From Acidimicrobiaceae bacterium (lineage in GTDB: Bacteria > Actinomycetota > Acidimicrobiia > Acidimicrobiales > Ilumatobacteraceae): a stretch of DNA of 8,884 bases. The notes beneath the pieces are model-generated. The model worked only from the letters and a program-made list of their open reading frames with translations. It made no database searches and was not told the origin of the DNA. Positions 5,461-8,884 of this stretch are shown here, piece by piece (position 1 is the first letter of the stretch; every line of letters starts with the position of its first letter). The stretch lies in NCBI GenBank assembly GCA_003154135.1, contig PMCN01000069.1, positions 1-8,884 of the forward strand. The letters are read 5' to 3'. The position numbers and the translations under genes were made by a program.

Positions 5461-8400
5461 TCAGGTCACCTTGAAGGTGCGGCTGACATCGACTGCCGGA
5501 GCCCACGTTCCGTTCCCGCCTTGATGCGCCGTGATCGTGCACGTGCCGGTGTGATGCAACGTGACCGTCGTTCCGCTGACCGTGCACACGCTGGTGGGCG
5601 ACGCCGTGAACGTCACGGGGAGACCGGACGACGACTTCGCGGGCACCACGAACGGCGACTGGGCCAGCTTCCTGTTCGACAGTGAGCCGAAGGTGATCGC
5701 CTGGCTCGCCTTGGACACCCTGAACGACCAGGCCACGTCGGGTGCCGGGTTGTAGTTGCCGTTCCCTGCCTGGCGGGCCACCACGTTGCACAGACCCGCG
5801 CCGACGAGCGTGACGGTCCGACCGTTCGGCCCGCCGGCAGTGCACACCGACGGCGTCGTCGTCGTGAAGCTGACAGGCAGACCCGACGTGGCAAGCGCGA
5901 GTGCGGTGAACGGTGATTGCACCATCGTCCGGTGGGCGAGCGGAAGGAACAGGATCCACTGATTCACTCGCGCGACGGTGAAAGTCCGCTGCACATCCGG
6001 CGCGGACGCGAAGGTCGCGTTGCCCGGCTGATCGGCCTGGACCGTGCAGATCCCTCCGCCGATGATCGTGATCTTCGACCCGTTCGTTCCACTCGACGTG
6101 CAGACCGACGGTGTCGTCGTCGTGAACGTGACCGCCAGCCCCGACGAGGCTGTCGCGACCACGGTGAACGGCGCGGCTCCGAAGGTTCTGTTCGCCAGCG
6201 CACCGAACGCGATGGTCTGCCGATCTCGCACCGAGCCCTGCACCGGGTCAGACGGACGATAGGTGGGGTCGGTGGTGAACATCACACTGCCGACGACAGG
6301 ACCGGCTGTCTGCGCGACGGTGATCGTGCAGGTCGCCCGGCCCACGGTCGGATCGGTCCAGCCGACACAACTCTGTGCACCGAGACCGAGCGTGAGCCGC
6401 TGGTCCGCGAGCGGAGCACCGTCCATCGTGCGGGCTGTGCCCGAGAGAACGACACTGTCGCCGTTCACGACCGCAGTCGGTCCGGTGTAGGTCAGTGTCG
6501 GCGCCACAGGGACGATGAAATCCACGGTCGGATCCACGTCGGGGTGGATGACCAACGTCGTGTACGCGGCCGATGTGAGTCGTCCTGACGGAGGAGCATT
6601 GAAGAACGTGAAGCCCACGATGCTCCACGTCGCCGAGGACTGCCCGGCGGGCACCGGCAGCCACAGCGAGTAGTGGCCGGCGGCGTCGGTCGGCGTCGTC
6701 GTCACGTTGACGCCGCTGCAGCCCGGGTCGCCGTAGTGCTGCGTGCCGGGGCACGCCAGGACGCCCGTGAGCGGGAAGCCCGCGGGTCCGCCGAACGGAT
6801 CGGCTTTGAGCGGCTTCGGGTTGATCGGGTCACCGTCGAGCACGGTGCCGGTCACGAACTCGCCCCGCGGCATCATGACACCGGGAATCACGAAGTTCCG
6901 GGTGATGACCTGGCCGGCAGCGGGCGTGACCACGAAGTGGTCGCTGATGTGCAAGCCGCTGCTGTCGACCTGGAAGGCGGCCAGATCCCAGCTCTGCCCG
7001 GCGGTCAGATCGAGGAACTGGTAGCTGCTGCCACCAGGGGTCGACGCCAGCACCGGGTGTGCGCAACCCGGGCCGCCGAGGCACGCCGCGACGCCCCACA
7101 TGCCCGACGGTGACTTCCCGTCCGGAAGAGGGGTGAGGGTGACCCTGCCACGCAGGGTCGGCGGGCCGACGGGCGAACCGGCGAACGAGAAGGGCACCTG
7201 GTGGGTCACCGGTTGACCGGTGCTGTCGAGCACCACGATGAAGCACTGGGTGGTGAGGCAGACGTTCGTCTGGTCGTTGATGGTCGGGTGGACTTCGAAT
7301 CGCGCCCCTGCGAGGAAGCCGGCCACATCGGTGTGCACCGTGACGGGCTTCAGGTCACACGTCGTGCCCACACACTCCGCCAAGCCGTAGTCGTGGTCGG
7401 GTTGCATGAGCGGCCCGCCCCCACCCGACACGTACACGGGTTGGAGGTCCGCCAGTTCCACTGGCGCCTGCGGGTTGTCGGGGTCGAGCGTCTTCGACAC
7501 CGTCAGGCCACGCAGTGGGTCGGGCGGAGGAGGAGTACCGAAGACGAGGAGGGTCGACGGCGGGTTCGTCTCGGGTCCGCCGACCGCGACGATCGCGCAC
7601 GCGCCCGCGCTCGTGCAGTCGACGCTCGTGCCGCTCACGGTGATCGGGGTGTGGACGGTGAACGAGGTCGCGACGAAGTTCCCGTACGAGTCGGTGGTCA
7701 CCGGCACGCTGTAGGGACCAGCGCAGCCGCGGGGCGTCGTCGAGCACTGCTCGAGCGAGTAGTGCGTGCCGTGCGCCAGGTTCTGTCCCGACACGTTCAC
7801 CAGCGTGCCATCGGTCAGGTTGATGTTCGGGGACACGAACAGCTGTCCCGTGGGCAACGGACCTGCGAAGCCGATGGAGACGGAGGGCGGTGTGGTCTCG
7901 GGCCCACCGAGGGCGGCGAGAACGCACGCGGCGATGCTGCAGTCGACCGCGCCGCTGGTCACCGTGATGCTCTTCTTCACGTGGTACGTGAACTGCGCCA
8001 GCACGCCGGAGGCGTCGGTGGTCGCGCCAACACCGGTGGAGGTGTCACAGGTCGCCGATCCCAACGACGGCCCCGAGCACTCCTGGATCGAGTACGCGGT
8101 GCCGGCCTGCAGGTTCCATCCCGACACGCTGATCCCGGCACCGTCCGAGAGCCCCATGTTCGGCATGGCCGAGAGTTGGGCCTCAGGTGGCGGCGGAGTG
8201 GCGAACTGGATCGGAGCGCTAGGTGGCGTGGCTTCGCCACCATCGAGGGCGGCGATGATGCAACCCTCCATGAGGCAGTCGACCGCGCTGGTGCCGTCGT
8301 CGAGGATGAGCCGCTTGACCGCGAAGGCTTGCGGTCCGAAGTTTCCGTCACCATCGGTGTGAGCGGCCAAGTTCGTCGTCGGGTCACACACGCCGGACGA

Positions 8401-8661
8401 TTCGCGGCACTGCTGCACTGCGTAGTCCGTGTTTGGGTTGAGACCCGTCAGCATCACGTTCACGGTGTCGGTCCATCCCAGCCCCGTGTCCGGCGACACG
8501 CTCACCGGCCCCACTGCCGCGACCGGGGACGACGAGATGATGAGCGGCGTGAGCAGGCTCACCGCGGTCAACGCCGAAACTCGGATCAGTCGGCGCCGCC
8601 ACCCCCTCGGAGGTGTGCCGATCTTCCCGTCAGAGTAGCTCCAACCACGTCGCACGCTCAT
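5461..8661 (-). CDS. Large exported protein with four neocarzinostatin-like domains and C-terminal Ig-like repeats
   Basis: The 1066-residue product is predicted to be secreted or surface-exposed; its function is unknown. RRRLIR (22-27) and a hydrophobic run to about residue 46 form a signal peptide, cut near PVAA/VGP (~49). Four tandem domains follow (~53-153, 161-265, 272-374, 384-495) with the neocarzinostatin pattern: S/SP..GL at the start, Y.(V/I)..C...C, DxxGxF, (V)DC..xxC and a final beta-strand. Two related beta-domains come next (~500-594 and 598-718), each with a Cys pair and ending NFVIP or DFIVP. An Ig-like domain follows (~719-813; VVLSGTARTMDGAPL), then three Ig-like repeats to the end. 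I see no LPXTG motif, C-terminal membrane helix or enzyme motif, so it may be released, or bound non-covalently. The ATG at 8659-8661 is preferred over 8695-8697 because GGAAGGGG precedes it by five bases and a -10-like CATAAT overlaps the earlier ATG. It converges on the peptidase gene. Confidence 0.88.
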   Translation of the reverse strand: MSVRRGWSYSDGKIGTPPRGWRRRLIRVSALTAVSLLTPLIISSSPVAAVGPVSVSPDTGLGWTDTVNVMLTGLNPNTDYAVQQCRESSGVCDPTTNLAAHTDGDGNFGPQAFAVKRLILDDGTSAVDCLMEGCIIAALDGGEATPPSAPIQFATPPPPEAQLSAMPNMGLSDGAGISVSGWNLQAGTAYSIQECSGPSLGSATCDTSTGVGATTDASGVLAQFTYHVKKSITVTSGAVDCSIAACVLAALGGPETTPPSVSIGFAGPLPTGQLFVSPNINLTDGTLVNVSGQNLAHGTHYSLEQCSTTPRGCAGPYSVPVTTDSYGNFVATSFTVHTPITVSGTSVDCTSAGACAIVAVGGPETNPPSTLLVFGTPPPPDPLRGLTVSKTLDPDNPQAPVELADLQPVYVSGGGGPLMQPDHDYGLAECVGTTCDLKPVTVHTDVAGFLAGARFEVHPTINDQTNVCLTTQCFIVVLDSTGQPVTHQVPFSFAGSPVGPPTLRGRVTLTPLPDGKSPSGMWGVAACLGGPGCAHPVLASTPGGSSYQFLDLTAGQSWDLAAFQVDSSGLHISDHFVVTPAAGQVITRNFVIPGVMMPRGEFVTGTVLDGDPINPKPLKADPFGGPAGFPLTGVLACPGTQHYGDPGCSGVNVTTTPTDAAGHYSLWLPVPAGQSSATWSIVGFTFFNAPPSGRLTSAAYTTLVIHPDVDPTVDFIVPVAPTLTYTGPTAVVNGDSVVLSGTARTMDGAPLADQRLTLGLGAQSCVGWTDPTVGRATCTITVAQTAGPVVGSVMFTTDPTYRPSDPVQGSVRDRQTIAFGALANRTFGAAPFTVVATASSGLAVTFTTTTPSVCTSSGTNGSKITIIGGGICTVQADQPGNATFASAPDVQRTFTVARVNQWILFLPLAHRTMVQSPFTALALATSGLPVSFTTTTPSVCTAGGPNGRTVTLVGAGLCNVVARQAGNGNYNPAPDVAWSFRVSKASQAITFGSLSNRKLAQSPFVVPAKSSSGLPVTFTASPTSVCTVSGTTVTLHHTGTCTITAHQGGNGTWAPAVDVSRTFKVT
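5464..6219 (-). repeat. Three C-terminal Ig-like repeats of the exported protein
   Basis: The repeats lie at about 6219-5971, 5967-5716 and 5703-5464. Each has the layout Q.I.FG.L.NR...SPF.V.A..SSGLPVTFT...PSVCT...(V/I)T(L/I)...G.C.(I/V).A.Q.GN..(Y/F).(A)PDV...F.V. Each contains one Cys pair (residues 854/872, 940/958, 1026/1041). The middle copy has lost the FG near its start (WILFLPL). Similar repeats are common stalk modules in bacterial surface proteins. DNA similarity is visible too, for example ACCGACGG.GTCGTCGTCGTG in copies 1 and 2, which suggests internal duplication. Confidence 0.85.
7177..8505 (-). repeat. Four tandem neocarzinostatin-like domain copies in the exported protein
   Basis: The copies lie at about 8505-8203, 8181-7867, 7848-7540 and 7512-7177. 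Each keeps four cysteines in the arrangement of the two disulfides of neocarzinostatin-family apoproteins: C85/C92 and C129/C134; C195/C205 and C241/C246; C306/C313 and C349/C355; C430/C435 and C468/C473. Copies 1-3 share the (V)DC motif and end in a (G)GPET/GEAT..PS tail; copy 4 is the most divergent. Proline-rich linkers (TPPPPE, TPPPPDP) separate copies 1/2 and 3/4. A 14-base DNA stretch, GCAGTCGACCGCGC, is shared at 8275-8288 and 7939-7952. Confidence 0.8.
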
Positions 8662-8666
8662 GATCG

Positions 8667-8674
8667 CCCCTTCC
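8667..8674 (-). promoter_or_regulatory. Ribosome binding site deciding the start of the exported protein
   Basis: On the minus strand GGAAGGGG ends five bases before the ATG at 8661. This purine run is stronger than the GGGGGT found ten bases before the upstream ATG at 8697. It supports the shorter 1066-residue form, which also has a more normal signal-peptide n-region. Confidence 0.55.
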
Positions 8675-8695
8675 GCCGTACCAGGGAACAGATCC

Positions 8696-8701
8696 ATTAT
8701 G
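8696..8701 (-). promoter_or_regulatory. Candidate -10 box (CATAAT) of the exported-protein gene
   Basis: CATAAT on the minus strand matches TATAAT in five of six bases, the best -10 in the window. Transcription would start near 8689 and give a ~28-base leader carrying the GGAAGGGG ribosome site before the ATG at 8661. The -35 is weak (TTTCTT at 17 bases). The box overlaps both the TAA of the upstream reading frame (8697-8699) and the alternative ATG (8695-8697). Confidence 0.45.
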
Positions 8702-8884
8702 TGCCGACCCCCAGCACCAAGAAAGAGACCTTGGTCCCGGCCGGCTCACCCACCCGGGCCCCATCAACCGCCATCTCGACGACACACTCTGGCTTCGCCG
8801 TGCGCACTCCATCGGCCACGTTCGACAGACCCTCAACGTGCTCACCTATGCGCTCGGCATCAACGCCCTCGCACTCCACCTGCA
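8697..8884 (-). CDS. Hypothetical protein, C-terminal fragment (5' end outside window)
   Basis: A minus-strand frame enters from the right edge and ends in TAA at 8697-8699, giving at least 61 residues. Its end, VVEMAVDGARVG...TKVSFLVLGVGT, alternates like beta-strands, preceded by a likely helix (IGEHVEGLSNVADGV). It loosely recalls the small trypsin-co-occurring (trypco) domains of actinobacteria (a helix, then a V.E..V...G strand, then a final strand), but this is a weak visual resemblance, not an assignment. About three quarters of its codons end in G or C, lower than I would expect for a gene here, and the opposite strand is also open. The TAA overlaps the possible ATG at 8697 by one base (TAATG), so coupling to the exported protein is conceivable. 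Confidence 0.4.
   Translation of the reverse strand, partial: QVECEGVDAERIGEHVEGLSNVADGVRTAKPECVVEMAVDGARVGEPAGTKVSFLVLGVGT

Noticed and set aside
5917..6588. A plus-strand frame opposite the exported-protein gene
   Set aside because: It is almost entirely Arg/Asp/Gly/His residues, typical of a shadow frame, and it contradicts the clear repeat structure on the other strand.
5461..8661. The idea that this is an enediyne chromoprotein with its biosynthetic cluster
   Set aside because: No polyketide synthase or tailoring gene is in the window, and the domain is repeated four times in a long exported protein, unlike a chromophore carrier.
8695..8697. ATG at 8697 as the start of the exported protein (1078 residues)
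   Set aside because: It overlaps the best -10 box in the window and has a weaker ribosome site than the ATG at 8661. It is kept only as an alternative.
8701..8884. An open plus-strand frame at the right edge
   Set aside because: It has no start codon after a stop within view and no motif. The minus-strand frame has a clean stop and is only slightly more convincing.

Overview
The window is 8.9 kb of GC-rich DNA with tightly packed genes, strongly G/C-ending codons and few Shine-Dalgarno sequences. Together with a fused acyl-CoA mutase (IcmF type), neocarzinostatin-fold domains and Ig-like repeats ending in a 'GN..Y..APDV...F.V' motif, this suggests a high-GC actinobacterium, possibly from the Acidimicrobiia. 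That placement is inferred from gene content and style, not from a marker gene. I see no rRNA, tRNA, CRISPR array, insertion sequence or phage gene.

Layout. At the left edge is the 3' end of icmF (fused isobutyryl-CoA mutase). It is followed 43 bases later by panB (ketopantoate hydroxymethyltransferase) on the same strand. A perfect 8-bp hairpin sits on the panB stop codon and separates it from a convergent gene for a membrane-bound MASE1-PAS-GGDEF-EAL cyclic-di-GMP enzyme of 896 residues. A 237-base divergent intergenic region then leads to a small peptidase-E-like (family S51) enzyme on the plus strand. After it come 299 non-coding bases holding two large inverted repeats. Beyond them, on the minus strand, lies a 1066-residue exported protein. 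At the right edge a short minus-strand reading frame runs off the window and ends exactly at the promoter of the exported-protein gene.

How the genes relate. icmF and panB both touch branched-chain keto-acid metabolism. 2-Ketoisovalerate is the PanB substrate and, after oxidative decarboxylation, the source of isobutyryl-CoA used by IcmF. The c-di-GMP enzyme and the peptidase face away from each other and appear to have look-alike, nearly leaderless promoters. The exported protein is the most unusual object. It has a signal peptide, then four tandem neocarzinostatin-like domains, two related beta-domains, one Ig-like domain and three C-terminal Ig-like repeats. All 26 of its cysteines fall in within-domain pairs. 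It has no enediyne genes beside it in this window and no visible wall anchor.

No new multi-gene system can be demonstrated here. The best leads are the tandem neocarzinostatin-fold surface protein, the shared divergent promoter pattern, and the inverted repeats between the convergent genes.
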